This document shows positions 1 through 7,050 of a stretch of DNA of 33,604 nucleotides, one piece after another. Both the position numbers and the translations under genes were made by a program. Below the pieces are notes generated by a model, which saw only the letters and a program-made list of their open reading frames with translations, was not told the origin of the DNA and did no database searches. Origin of the DNA: Desulfitobacteriaceae bacterium (lineage in GTDB: Bacteria > Bacillota > Desulfitobacteriia > Desulfitobacteriales > Desulfitobacteriaceae); assembly GCA_028704155.1 (NCBI GenBank), contig JAQVLN010000001.1, positions 64,023 through 97,626 of the forward strand. The letters are read 5' to 3'. Within the stretch, counting starts at the first letter, position 1. Every line of letters begins with the position of its first letter.

Positions 1-233
1 TGCTTAAAGAAAAAGGTATTTTTATTGCAATGAAAGGGTCTCAGACAGAAGATGAACTAGCCGAAGCAAAATCAGCTTTGGTAAAACTGGGTGCAGAAGT
101 TGTTAAAGTTGCTAAATTTTCTTTAGGAGTCAAGGCTGAGCATCGTTCGATTATTATAATCCGGAAAACAACTGTTACCCCTGATGAATATCCTCGAAAA
201 CCTGGAATTCCTTCAAAATATCCTCTAATATGA
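1..233 (+). CDS. rsmG: 16S rRNA (guanine-527-N7)-methyltransferase RsmG, C-terminal part
   Basis: Only the 3' end is present; the reading frame enters at base 3 and stops with TGA at 231-233. The visible 76 residues match the C-terminal end of RsmG (GidB): a strand and loop with KGSQTEDEL, an LGAE helix end, an IIIIRK strand, and the basic tail YPRKPGIPSKYPL, which closely resembles the Bacillus protein's tail. RsmG methylates G527 of 16S rRNA using S-adenosylmethionine; the SAM-binding part lies outside the window. Its place just upstream of parA-parB is the usual mnmE-mnmG-rsmG-parA-parB order next to oriC, so the origin should lie to the left of base 1. Confidence 0.93.
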   Translation, partial: LKEKGIFIAMKGSQTEDELAEAKSALVKLGAEVVKVAKFSLGVKAEHRSIIIIRKTTVTPDEYPRKPGIPSKYPLI

Positions 234-283
234 TTTAATCTAATTAATGTACGTACAATAATTTTAGATTTGAATCAATAAAT

Positions 284-304
284 AGCGCACTTGGCGCTTT
301 TTTT
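284..304 (+). terminator. Rho-independent terminator after rsmG
   Basis: A 5-bp stem AGCGC/GCGCT with a 5-nt loop is followed by an unbroken run of seven T. It lies about 50 bp after the rsmG stop and 43 bp before parA. It probably separates the rsmG transcript from parAB, although the stem is short and readthrough is likely. Confidence 0.7.
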
Positions 305-346
305 ATGTCTTAAGTTTTGTTACTATAGAAAAGAGGTAATATCTTA

Positions 347-1126
347 ATGAAAGAGGTGCGCATTTTGACGAGGGTTATTGCAATAGTAAATCAAAAGGGA
401 GGTGTAGCCAAGACAACTACTGCAGTCAATCTAAGCGCTTGTTTAGGTGAACTTGGAAAGTGTGTTTTGTTAGTGGATCTTGATCCTCAAGGAAACGCCA
501 CTAGTGGTTTGGGAATACAAAAACAAAAGCTAAGCCAGTGTATTTATAATGTACTGATTGAAAATATACCAATTGAGAATATTATTCAAAATACGGGTTA
601 TAAAAATTTAGAATTAGTACCAGCTAGAATAGAGTTGGCAGGTGCAGAAATTGAGCTTGTTAACCAAATGTCCAGGGAAGCTAAATTGGCTGAATCTATT
701 CAATATATTAAATCAAACTATGATATAATTTTTATTGACTGTCCGCCTTCTTTAGGATTGCTTACAATAAATGCTTTAACAGCTGCAACAGATGTCTTAA
801 TTCCAGTCCAATGTGAGTATTACGCTTTAGAAGGTTTAACCTTATTAATGAATACATTAGAACGTGTCAGGAAACACCTGAATCCTAATTTAAATGTTCT
901 TGGTGCACTTCTAACTATGTTTGATGCCAGAACAAATTTATCTATCCAGGTCGTGGATGAAGTTAAAAAGTACTTTAGGCAACGGGTTTTCCAAACAATA
1001 ATTCCCCGCAATGTCCGTCTTGGTGAAGCTCCCAGTCATGGTAAACCCATTGTATATTATGATGGTCGTTCTAGAGGTGCTGAAGTGTACAGAGATCTTG
1101 CTGAGGAGGTATTGACGCGTGTCTAA
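347..1126 (+). CDS. parA: Chromosome partitioning ATPase ParA (Soj)
   Basis: Cytoplasmic deviant-Walker ATPase that moves and regulates ParB-parS complexes and influences DnaA in Bacillus. The N-terminus carries the deviant Walker A motif KGGVAKTTT (signature Lys17 and Lys22), with Ala where many homologues have Gly; the KGGxxK[ST] pattern is intact. Walker B is IIFIDCPPSLGLLTINAL, and the C-terminal IPRNVRLGEAPSHGKP block is typical of Soj. The ATG at 347 follows AAGAGG by about 10 nt. A TTG at 365 follows AAAGAGGTG by about 7 nt and would give 253 residues, starting exactly where B. subtilis Soj does. I cannot choose firmly between them. The gene overlaps parB by 8 bp, indicating translational coupling. 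Confidence 0.96.
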   Translation: MKEVRILTRVIAIVNQKGGVAKTTTAVNLSACLGELGKCVLLVDLDPQGNATSGLGIQKQKLSQCIYNVLIENIPIENIIQNTGYKNLELVPARIELAGAEIELVNQMSREAKLAESIQYIKSNYDIIFIDCPPSLGLLTINALTAATDVLIPVQCEYYALEGLTLLMNTLERVRKHLNPNLNVLGALLTMFDARTNLSIQVVDEVKKYFRQRVFQTIIPRNVRLGEAPSHGKPIVYYDGRSRGAEVYRDLAEEVLTRV

Positions 1127-1976
1127 ACGTGCTTTAGGCAGAGGTTTGGAGGCCTTGATTTTTGATAGTTCTGACGAAAAAGGAATTAAGGAAATATCAT
1201 TAACTGAAATAGAGACAAATATTGATCAACCGCGAAAAGAATTCAATATTGATAGTCTGGAAGAACTGGCAGAGTCGATACGTATTCATGGTTTGCTTCA
1301 ACCAATTTTGGTCAGAATAAATGGCCAGAAATATACAATAATTGCTGGAGAACGACGTTTTCGTGCTGCTAAAATGGCTGGCTTAGAAAAGATAGCATGT
1401 CTGGTTCAGGAGTGTTCTCCCCAGGAGAGTGCTGAAAGAGCATTGGTAGAGAATATTCAAAGATCTGATTTATCACCAATAGATGAAGGATTGGCCTATG
1501 TAAGATTAATGGAGGATTATGGACTTACGCAGGAACAAGTTGCGGGTAGAGTTGGAAAAGGACGTCCAACTGTAGCAAATCTAATAAGAGTAATAAAATT
1601 GCCCGAACCAATATTGTCTCTATTGCGTCAGGAAAGGATTACAGTCGGTCATGCCAAATTATTATTAAGTATTGATGATTCTTCTTTGCAAATAATGATC
1701 GCGAAAAAAGTATCTAAAGACGGGCTTTCAGTTCGTGAAGCTGAGAATTTAATTGGTAATCTCTTTGATAAAGAAGACACTAAGACAAAAGAAATAAAGA
1801 AAGTAACAATATCAGAAAATAGTACTATGCAGGTGGTAGAGGAACGGTTAAATAGTTTTTTACAGACTAAAGTAAAGCTTAAAGGGAAACCGGGCAAAGG
1901 AAAAATAATAATTGATTACTTTTCTCAGGAAGAATTGAATCGTTTACTGGAACTTTGGAATATACCGATAGAATAG
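1119..1976 (+). CDS. parB: Chromosome partitioning protein ParB (Spo0J)
   Basis: CTP-dependent DNA clamp that loads at parS and spreads to organise the origin region. The GTG start at 1119 lies inside the parA 3' end and is preceded 8 nt upstream by GAGGAGGT. The 285 residues match the family (B. subtilis 282). In order: an N-terminal ParA-interacting stretch (KRALGRGLEAL), the ParB/Srx domain with the CTP-binding boxes GERRFRAA (about residues 76-83) and ENIQRSDLSP (about 110-120), a helix-turn-helix around 136-160 (LTQEQVAGRVGKGRPTVANL), and a C-terminal dimerisation domain. Two parS sites lie immediately downstream, so the partner sites are local. Transcription is expected to end in the palindrome at 1985-2044. 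Confidence 0.97.
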   Translation: MSKRALGRGLEALIFDSSDEKGIKEISLTEIETNIDQPRKEFNIDSLEELAESIRIHGLLQPILVRINGQKYTIIAGERRFRAAKMAGLEKIACLVQECSPQESAERALVENIQRSDLSPIDEGLAYVRLMEDYGLTQEQVAGRVGKGRPTVANLIRVIKLPEPILSLLRQERITVGHAKLLLSIDDSSLQIMIAKKVSKDGLSVREAENLIGNLFDKEDTKTKEIKKVTISENSTMQVVEERLNSFLQTKVKLKGKPGKGKIIIDYFSQEELNRLLELWNIPIE

Positions 1977-1984
1977 TAAAATAA

Positions 1985-2044
1985 AGCTTTATAGTAAATA
2001 ATGTTCCACGTGGAACATTATTTACTATAAAGCTAACTTTTTTT
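1985..2044 (+). terminator. 50-bp perfect palindrome plus T-run: parAB terminator with parS at its centre
   Basis: Bases 1985-2034 form a perfect inverted repeat: 25 bp per arm, no mismatch and no spacer. Two bases later comes a run of seven T (2038-2044). It starts 8 bp after the parB stop. As RNA it would fold into a very long hairpin followed by U-rich sequence, the pattern of an intrinsic terminator. The innermost 16 bp are an exact parS site. The double role is inferred from sequence only. Confidence 0.8.
2002..2017. promoter_or_regulatory. parS: parS site 1 (exact consensus)
   Basis: TGTTCCACGTGGAACA is identical to the B. subtilis parS consensus as I recall it. It is 25 bp downstream of parB and forms the centre of the 1985-2034 palindrome. 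ParB should nucleate here. Confidence 0.95.
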
Positions 2045-2058
2045 ATGTACAATCAAAA

Positions 2059-2074
2059 TGTTCCATGTGGAACA
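2059..2074. promoter_or_regulatory. parS: parS site 2 (one mismatch)
   Basis: TGTTCCATGTGGAACA differs from consensus at one central base (C to T at 2066), which breaks the perfect dyad. Its centre is 57 bp from that of site 1. Similar near-consensus sites act as parS in other Firmicutes. Confidence 0.85.
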
Positions 2075-2245
2075 TTCAAGGATATGTAATTACTTTCCCG
2101 TTGTGTCAAATGGCAGATGCCATTCATTTGGTGTTTATCAGGTTAGATTACGAATGAACAGATAATACAAAGTAATAATCACGGCATAATTTGAGCAAAA
2201 AAAATAGAAGTTGTTTATAAGGCTCAAGCAGGAGAAAAAAAACAA

Positions 2246-2827
2246 CTAAGTTGATTGCTCCAGCATTCTTGATTGAAAATAGGAGACTGCAATCATCCTG
2301 CTGATTGTTTCAGCCATTTGCCAGACTAAACCCAGCCTGGTATTTTGTAAAACTATATACTCCATAAAGCCACTGATATTTACTGTTCCGGTTAAATGAG
2401 CCTCACCAACTGCAGGAAGTACTTTATGCACGCCTGTTCCAGGTTTAAGTGGACCATTGGCCAGAGTAATGTAACCTACTGAATCTAACCTGCCCAGACA
2501 AGCATCAATAGCGATGATCATTGGATTAACAAATGTCTTTTCAATAAAAAGTATATTTTCAGCTAAGTTTGTCGCATGTACCGGGTCTTTTAAGGTTCCG
2601 ATAACGTTAAGTTTGGGAAGTTCATAATTGATTAATTGTGTACCAACTAGAGGACCTAGTGAATCTCCAGTTGAACGGTCGGTTCCAATACATAATATCA
2701 AGGCAGGGCGCTCAGATGAGACTGTGAATAATTTAGTAAGTCTGGATCTAATCTTGTTTGTGCCTTCATAGTCTTCAATATGCGCTTTGATATTTGACGG
2801 TTTAGTAAAAACAGATAATAGATTCAC
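2246..2827 (-). CDS. yyaC: Sporulation protein YyaC (DUF1256, GPR-protease-like)
   Basis: 193 residues, near the length of B. subtilis YyaC. Family blocks visible are LILCIGTDRSTGDSLGPLVG, a VHATNL segment, MIIAIDACLGRLDSVG and GEAHLTGTVN. The family is related in sequence to the germination protease GPR and is found in spore formers; its biochemical role is not established. The start is a GTG at 2825-2827 (complement) with GGAACGGAG about 8 nt upstream. Location next to parAB on the opposite strand matches the B. subtilis parB-yyaD-yyaC neighbourhood, except that yyaD is missing. It is divergent from the YkvI gene, with about 115 bp between starts. Confidence 0.9.
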   Translation of the reverse strand: MNLLSVFTKPSNIKAHIEDYEGTNKIRSRLTKLFTVSSERPALILCIGTDRSTGDSLGPLVGTQLINYELPKLNVIGTLKDPVHATNLAENILFIEKTFVNPMIIAIDACLGRLDSVGYITLANGPLKPGTGVHKVLPAVGEAHLTGTVNISGFMEYIVLQNTRLGLVWQMAETISRMIAVSYFQSRMLEQST

Positions 2828-2942
2828 TAAGCTAACTCCGTTCCAATTATCAGATCAATCTAAAATATTCCTGATCCAAGGCAAAAATATGCATGTTATT
2901 ACGTTTTCGTAAATATGCATGATGACGAGGAGGGAAATGCAT

Positions 2943-3983
2943 ATGTATTGGAAAACGGTCTTTCAAGTGGCCGCAACTTATGTTGGGGCGGTCATGGGAG
3001 CAGGATTTGCCTCTGGTCAAGAAATACAGCAGTTCTTCGCCCGTTTTGGATATTGGGGATTAGCTGGCATTATAGTGAGTTCCGGATTATTTGCACTCTT
3101 TGGTTGGGTAATGCTGGATATGCAAAAACAATGGAGAGTATCAACATATCCAGATTTCTTCAGGCATTTGTTGGGAGGACACTTGGGTAGATGGGCTGAT
3201 ATTCTAGTTAGTATCCTTCTGTTTATTGGTATGATTGCTATGCTTTCCGGCAGTGGGGCTATTTTTATTGAGTATTTTGGAATGTCTCGCTGGTTAGGCA
3301 TTTCTTTAACCTCGGTTGTCATTGTCCTGGCTCTATGGTACAAAGGTGAAGGTGTGCTTTGGATAAATTCACTTTTGATTCCGCTAAAATTTCTATTTTG
3401 TTTAGGTATTGGTTGTGCAGCGGTATTTCTAGCTGCTTCCGGAGATGGAGAAGGTATTATGATTTTACCTCACCCAATTATCAAACATTGGGTAATCTCG
3501 GCAATATTATATGTATCTTTTAACCTGACTTTGGCCATGGTTGTGTTTGCTTCTTTAGGTCAGGAAGTTCAAAAACCAGGTGCAAAATTGGGAGCGGTTT
3601 GTGGAGGGATATCGCTGGGAATATTTGCCATGGTTATTGGTGCAGGATTATTGCGCTTTCCAGAGGTAATCGGATTTGAAATTCCAATGGTTGCTGTAGC
3701 AGGTAAATTAGGAGACTGGCCTGCTTTTTTTTATGTAATAGTACTTTGGCTAGCTATGGTTACAGCCGCGATTGGTAATGGTTTCAGTTTAGCTTGCAAA
3801 TTTGTGGATTCAAACAAAGTAAGTTATAATAGTGCAACAATTTTGTTATTGATAACAGTTTTTCCTTTAGCCGGTATTAAATTTTCACGTATAATTGGAG
3901 TTGTTTATCCGATATTTGGTTATATCGGCTTAATATTTCTGCCCTCACTACTTTATTGTTGGCATCGAATGGCTAAAAAATAA
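2943..3983 (+). CDS. YkvI-type integral membrane protein, probable transporter
   Basis: About 346 residues and strongly hydrophobic, with roughly ten membrane segments. The N-terminal block ATYVGAVMGAGFASGQEIQQFF is characteristic of the YkvI family, which resembles amino-acid and sodium symporters of the LeuT/APC fold with an unwound first helix (GAGFASG). The substrate is unknown. Upstream in-frame ATGs exist at 2919 and 2937, but GAGGAGGG at 2927-2934 sits 8 nt before the ATG at 2943, so I choose 2943. It stands alone on +, divergent from yyaC and convergent with the small gene at 4051-4356. A short hairpin (TTACG/CGTAA, 2899-2912) between two ATATGCAT copies lies just upstream. Confidence 0.85.
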   Translation: MYWKTVFQVAATYVGAVMGAGFASGQEIQQFFARFGYWGLAGIIVSSGLFALFGWVMLDMQKQWRVSTYPDFFRHLLGGHLGRWADILVSILLFIGMIAMLSGSGAIFIEYFGMSRWLGISLTSVVIVLALWYKGEGVLWINSLLIPLKFLFCLGIGCAAVFLAASGDGEGIMILPHPIIKHWVISAILYVSFNLTLAMVVFASLGQEVQKPGAKLGAVCGGISLGIFAMVIGAGLLRFPEVIGFEIPMVAVAGKLGDWPAFFYVIVLWLAMVTAAIGNGFSLACKFVDSNKVSYNSATILLLITVFPLAGIKFSRIIGVVYPIFGYIGLIFLPSLLYCWHRMAKK

Positions 3984-4022
3984 AATTATCTTATTTCCGG
4001 GTAAAGATTTTAAAATATTTGT

Positions 4023-4040
4023 TTTTATTATATAATAAAA
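4023..4040. repeat. AT-only palindrome between convergent genes
   Basis: An 18-bp perfect palindrome, TTTTATTATATAATAAAA, lies between the convergent YkvI gene and the small minus-strand gene. T-rich sides on both strands could give weak bidirectional termination, but without GC pairs the hairpin would be unstable. Confidence 0.35.
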
Positions 4041-4050
4041 TTAAGTTTCT

Positions 4051-4356
4051 TTAGCTCATAATTAATCTTTTAAATTCATCAGAGTTATTCGACAGTTCAT
4101 TTTTGCCATAACTTGCAGTTATAAGTTTAACTGCATGGGCAAAACCAATGCCATAACATATTTCCTCAACTTCTATCTCTATTGAAGATAAAATATTTTC
4201 GATCTCATAGGCCAGTTCTTTGTTGTTAATTTTATCCAAGAACTCATATAATCTGTAATTTAATTCCTTATAACGTTTATTTTTTTCTATAGCAGAACAA
4301 AGTTCATTAGTAAAGTTTTCGCGTGATTTCATTACTTGTTTAAAAATACTGAACAT
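4051..4356 (-). CDS. Small helical protein, possibly DUF6809-like
   Basis: 101 residues, charged and mostly predicted alpha-helical, with no membrane segment or signal peptide. The complement strand shows AAAGGAG 5 nt before the ATG, a good ribosome-binding site, so I believe it is translated. The pattern YKELNYRLYEFLDKI followed by a helix ending in YGIGFAHAVKLITASY resembles short clostridial proteins grouped as DUF6809; this comes from memory of the pattern and is uncertain. Function unknown. It is more AT-rich than its neighbours. An 18-bp palindrome lies 55 bp upstream of its start and could be an operator. Confidence 0.65.
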   Translation of the reverse strand: MFSIFKQVMKSRENFTNELCSAIEKNKRYKELNYRLYEFLDKINNKELAYEIENILSSIEIEVEEICYGIGFAHAVKLITASYGKNELSNNSDEFKRLIMS

Positions 4357-4410
4357 TTCTACTCCTTTGAGAAAATGTTGGATAAAGCCATTATTAATTG
4401 TGTTCCAGCA

Positions 4411-4428
4411 TATTAATAATTATTAATA
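4411..4428. repeat. 18-bp perfect palindrome TATTAATAATTATTAATA
   Basis: Perfect dyad with no spacer, in the 226-bp gap between the divergent small gene (minus) and the CvpA-type gene (plus). It could be a binding site for a dimeric regulator. An AT-rich background makes chance palindromes more likely, so support is limited. Confidence 0.35.
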
Positions 4429-4582
4429 GTATACCCTTAGAATGTATAGTTAGACATCCTAATAATAGTTTTATTAAAATTAGAAAAACCATGTATTTAA
4501 ATTCTCAGCAGGATTTCACTTAGAAGAACAGAACGGAATAGGATAAGGATATGCATGAAAACAAAATTGTCAGGGGGCAGCT

Positions 4583-5323
4583 ATGAATGTTATTGATATA
4601 CTGATTCTGGTTGTAATTGTACTGAGTGCTTTACAGGGTTATCGAAAAGGTCTGATTAACGGTTTGGGCCAATTTGCCGGGATTATTATTGGGTTTTTTG
4701 TGGCTTCCCTGGAATATATTAATGTCCTGAAATGGCTTGAGCAAACCTTTCCTTTGCAGCGTTGGCTGGAACCGCAAGTTTATAAGTTAGTCCTGCCATC
4801 TTTACAGTCCCAAACCGGAACAATAACTCAGCAGAGTATTGAACGGCTACTTGAGATAATTCCTGCTGAATTGCGGAATTCCTTTGCTTCAGGTAACCTG
4901 ATTGAGGGATCTGCTGCGACAATCACTCAGAGTTATATCGAACAAGCGGCCCGGAATATATCTGGTCTTCTTACAGAGAAAATTTTAGCTCTGTTGACTT
5001 TTGTACTGATCCTTTTGGTAATAATTGCTATTGTTCGGATTATCGTTACAATTTTATTTGCTCCGCTGGGAATTTTTAAAGGTGTTGTTAATCGTGGAGG
5101 CGGCTTATTATTTGGTGGACTATGTGCCTTTCTTTCACTAGCGGTAATTAGCGGCATATTTTTACCGATAATTAAGTTAGATGTCCAAAATTCGGGGCTA
5201 ATGCTTCTGCAGCAGTCTATTTTCCTGCCATATCTGTTGCAGACTTTTCAAATGCTTAGCCAGGTTTTCTCATTGCAGTTAGTACAAACCTCATTAAATA
5301 TAATAAAATGTTGTTTTTCATAA
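4583..5323 (+). CDS. CvpA-family membrane protein
   Basis: 246 residues. The N-terminus VIDILILVVIVLSALQGYRKGLINGL is the CvpA signature: a first membrane helix followed by a conserved G-x-x-[KR]-G turn. Further hydrophobic segments lie near residues 25-45, 140-165 and 175-200. Family members are inner-membrane proteins first linked to colicin V export and later to envelope stress and biofilm; no specific activity is visible here. The ATG is preceded by CAGGGGGC at 5-11 nt. It appears monocistronic, with 226 bp upstream and 208 bp downstream free of genes. Confidence 0.85.
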   Translation: MNVIDILILVVIVLSALQGYRKGLINGLGQFAGIIIGFFVASLEYINVLKWLEQTFPLQRWLEPQVYKLVLPSLQSQTGTITQQSIERLLEIIPAELRNSFASGNLIEGSAATITQSYIEQAARNISGLLTEKILALLTFVLILLVIIAIVRIIVTILFAPLGIFKGVVNRGGGLLFGGLCAFLSLAVISGIFLPIIKLDVQNSGLMLLQQSIFLPYLLQTFQMLSQVFSLQLVQTSLNIIKCCFS

Positions 5324-5531
5324 TTTCTTCGAGCTTTGCTCCCTAATCGAAAATTTGTTAAGATACTAAATAATAAACTGTTAATTTCCTGAAAGAGAAC
5401 AATAATGAATAACTGGATTTTTAAATAATTGAATCCATAAAGCTTTTTTGACTGAGGGAATACCACTCGGTGGCAAGGATATATAAATACAAACTAAAGT
5501 ATTAGACTGTTCCTAAGGAGGTCCCGAAACA

Positions 5532-5723
5532 GTGCAGTTAAATGTAGGTGATCTTGTTCGTTTGCGTAAACCTCATCCCTGTGGTAATACTGATTGGAAA
5601 ATAATGCGGACAGGCATGGATTTTCGGATTCAATGCCTGGGTTGCCAACATCAAGCCTGGATTTCGCGGGTAAAACTGGAACGTCAAATCAAGGAAATAC
5701 TTCATCAAAACGATAAGCAATAA
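5532..5723 (+). CDS. DUF951 small protein (YyzM-like)
   Basis: 63 residues, a full-length member of DUF951: an N-terminal LNVGDLVRLRKPHPCGNTDW, a short strand FRIQCLGCQHQ with a CxxC pair, and a basic helix. The single Cys of HPCG plus CLGC could bind a metal; this is inference. The family sits next to ychF and rpsF in many Firmicutes, with unknown role. The GTG start at 5532 has an excellent Shine-Dalgarno AAGGAGGTCC 7-8 nt upstream. A 6-bp inverted repeat (ACTGTT 5506-5511, AACAGT 5528-5533) encloses that site and touches the start codon, so initiation might be modulated. Confidence 0.88.
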   Translation: MQLNVGDLVRLRKPHPCGNTDWKIMRTGMDFRIQCLGCQHQAWISRVKLERQIKEILHQNDKQ

Positions 5724-5730
5724 GTATTTA

Positions 5731-5758
5731 TTGAGATTAAATGAGCCTGATTTATAAT
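5731..5758 (+). promoter_or_regulatory. SigA-type promoter for ychF
   Basis: -35 TTGAGA (5731-5736), 16-bp spacer, -10 TATAAT (5753-5758). The -10 lies inside the left arm of the inverted repeat 5744-5788. Confidence 0.6.
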
Positions 5759-5788
5759 GCCTTATTAGGCAGCATTGTGAATCAGGCT
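5744..5788. repeat. 17-bp inverted repeat overlapping the ychF promoter
   Basis: The left arm 5744-5760 pairs with 5772-5788: nine perfect outer pairs (AGCCTGATT/AATCAGGCT), then eight inner pairs with two G-T wobbles, and an 11-nt loop. No T-run follows, so it is not a standard terminator. It could act as an operator, or as an RNA hairpin in transcripts reading through from the DUF951 gene. Confidence 0.6.
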
Positions 5789-5807
5789 TATAGAGTGGAG
5801 GCAAATA

Positions 5808-6908
5808 ATGACCTTACATGCAGGAATTATCGGTTTGCCTAATATAGGAAAATCGACTTTATTTAACGCTATTACACAAGCAGGTGCAGATTCGGCAAAT
5901 TATCCTTTTTGTACTATTGACCCAAATGTAGGGATAGTTCAGGTTCCGGATGCCCGTTTGCAGGTTCTGGCCGATATCGTTAAGCCTGGACGAATTGTAC
6001 CGGCAACAGTAGAGTTTGTTGATATTGCTGGCTTGGTTAAGGGTGCCAGCAAAGGTGAAGGATTAGGAAACAAGTTTCTGGCTCATATTCGGGAGGTTGA
6101 TGCCCTTATTCATGTTGTACGCTGTTTTGAGGATACCAATGTCGTTCATGTTGAAGGCCAGATTGATCCCAAAAGGGATATCGAAATAGTTCAACTGGAA
6201 TTAATCCTTGCAGACTTGGAAAGCATTGAAAAAAGAATGGAAAAAAGCGCGAAGCTTTTAAAATCCGGAGACAAAAAAGCTTTCTGCGAAGTTGAGCTTA
6301 TGAAGCGTTTAAGAAAGGCATTTGATGAAGGTCAGGGAGCCGGGACACTTTCTTATAATGAAGAAGAGCGAGATATTTTAAAAACTTGGCCTTTGCTTAC
6401 CCTAAAGCCAACATTGTATGTCGTTAATGTTGGTGAAGAAGAGGCGGCAAATTCAGACAGTAATAACTATGTACAAATGGTCCGGGAAATAGCAGAGGCT
6501 GAAGGTTCGCAGGTTGTAGTCATTTGTGCTAAGATTGAAGCTGAAATCGCCGAACTTGAGGAGGAAGAAAAGGTACTTTTCCTGACTGATTTGGGATTAG
6601 GCGAATCAGGACTGGATCGCTTGATACGAGCAGCATTTGATCTTTTGGGTTTAATGACGTTTTTTACAGCGGGCCCCATGGAAGTCAAAGCCTGGACAAT
6701 TCGTAAAGGGACCAAAGCACCCCGGGCTGCCGGAGTAATCCATACTGATTTCGAACGCGGTTTTATCCGGGCTGAAGTTGTGGCGTATGGTGATTTTGTG
6801 TATTATTCCGGTTTCAATGGTGCTAGAGAAAAAGGTCTGGTACGTTTGGAAGGTAAAGAATATATTGTTGCTGATGGAGATATTATTCATTTTCGCTTTA
6901 ATGTTTAA
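5808..6908 (+). CDS. ychF: Redox-regulated ATPase/GTPase YchF (OLA1 family)
   Basis: 366 residues, the usual length. G1 is GLPNIGKST (residues 9-17), G3 is DIAGLVKGASKGEGLGNKFL, and the G4 position reads NVGEEE instead of NKxD, which is how YchF/OLA1 proteins come to prefer ATP. A coiled-coil insertion sits near residues 125-175 and a TGS domain at the C-terminus (MTFFTAGPMEVKAWTI onward), ending ADGDIIHFRFNV. Homologues bind ribosomes and act in stress and redox responses. The ATG follows GTGGAGG by 7 nt. It lies upstream of rpsF-ssb-rpsR, as in Bacillus, and has its own promoter candidate. Confidence 0.96.
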   Translation: MTLHAGIIGLPNIGKSTLFNAITQAGADSANYPFCTIDPNVGIVQVPDARLQVLADIVKPGRIVPATVEFVDIAGLVKGASKGEGLGNKFLAHIREVDALIHVVRCFEDTNVVHVEGQIDPKRDIEIVQLELILADLESIEKRMEKSAKLLKSGDKKAFCEVELMKRLRKAFDEGQGAGTLSYNEEERDILKTWPLLTLKPTLYVVNVGEEEAANSDSNNYVQMVREIAEAEGSQVVVICAKIEAEIAELEEEEKVLFLTDLGLGESGLDRLIRAAFDLLGLMTFFTAGPMEVKAWTIRKGTKAPRAAGVIHTDFERGFIRAEVVAYGDFVYYSGFNGAREKGLVRLEGKEYIVADGDIIHFRFNV

Positions 6909-6949
6909 GACAAGTATTACTGAAAATTTTGCTTATGATTAGACGAAAC

Positions 6950-6978
6950 TTGAAATACTTAACTTTTAATGCTATAAT
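6950..6978 (+). promoter_or_regulatory. SigA-type promoter for rpsF-ssb-rpsR
   Basis: -35 TTGAAA (6950-6955), 17-bp spacer, -10 TATAAT (6973-6978). Predicted start near 6985, giving a leader of about 65 nt before rpsF. Confidence 0.75.
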
Positions 6979-7000
6979 TCATATCTAGTAGTCATAATAT

Positions 7001-7040
7001 CCCTGCTCTGCATAATTGCAGGGCCGCTTAGTCCGAGGGG
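7001..7040 (+). ncRNA. Candidate S6:S18 autoregulatory leader of rpsF
   Basis: CCCTGC (7001-7006) pairs with GCAGGG (7018-7023). Directly after come two CCG trinucleotides, GGGCCG and GTCCGAGG, just before the rpsF Shine-Dalgarno. Known rpsF leaders bind the S6:S18 dimer through a hairpin with an exposed CCG that mimics 16S rRNA helix 22. Position and CCG content agree; I could not match the full covariance model by eye. Confidence 0.45.
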
Positions 7041-7050
7041 AGGTGCGAAT

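Noticed and set aside
366-420. Ala in the ParA Walker A (KGGVAKTTT) as a defective ATPase.
   Set aside because: The deviant Walker pattern needs KGGxxK[ST]; the altered residue is a variable position.
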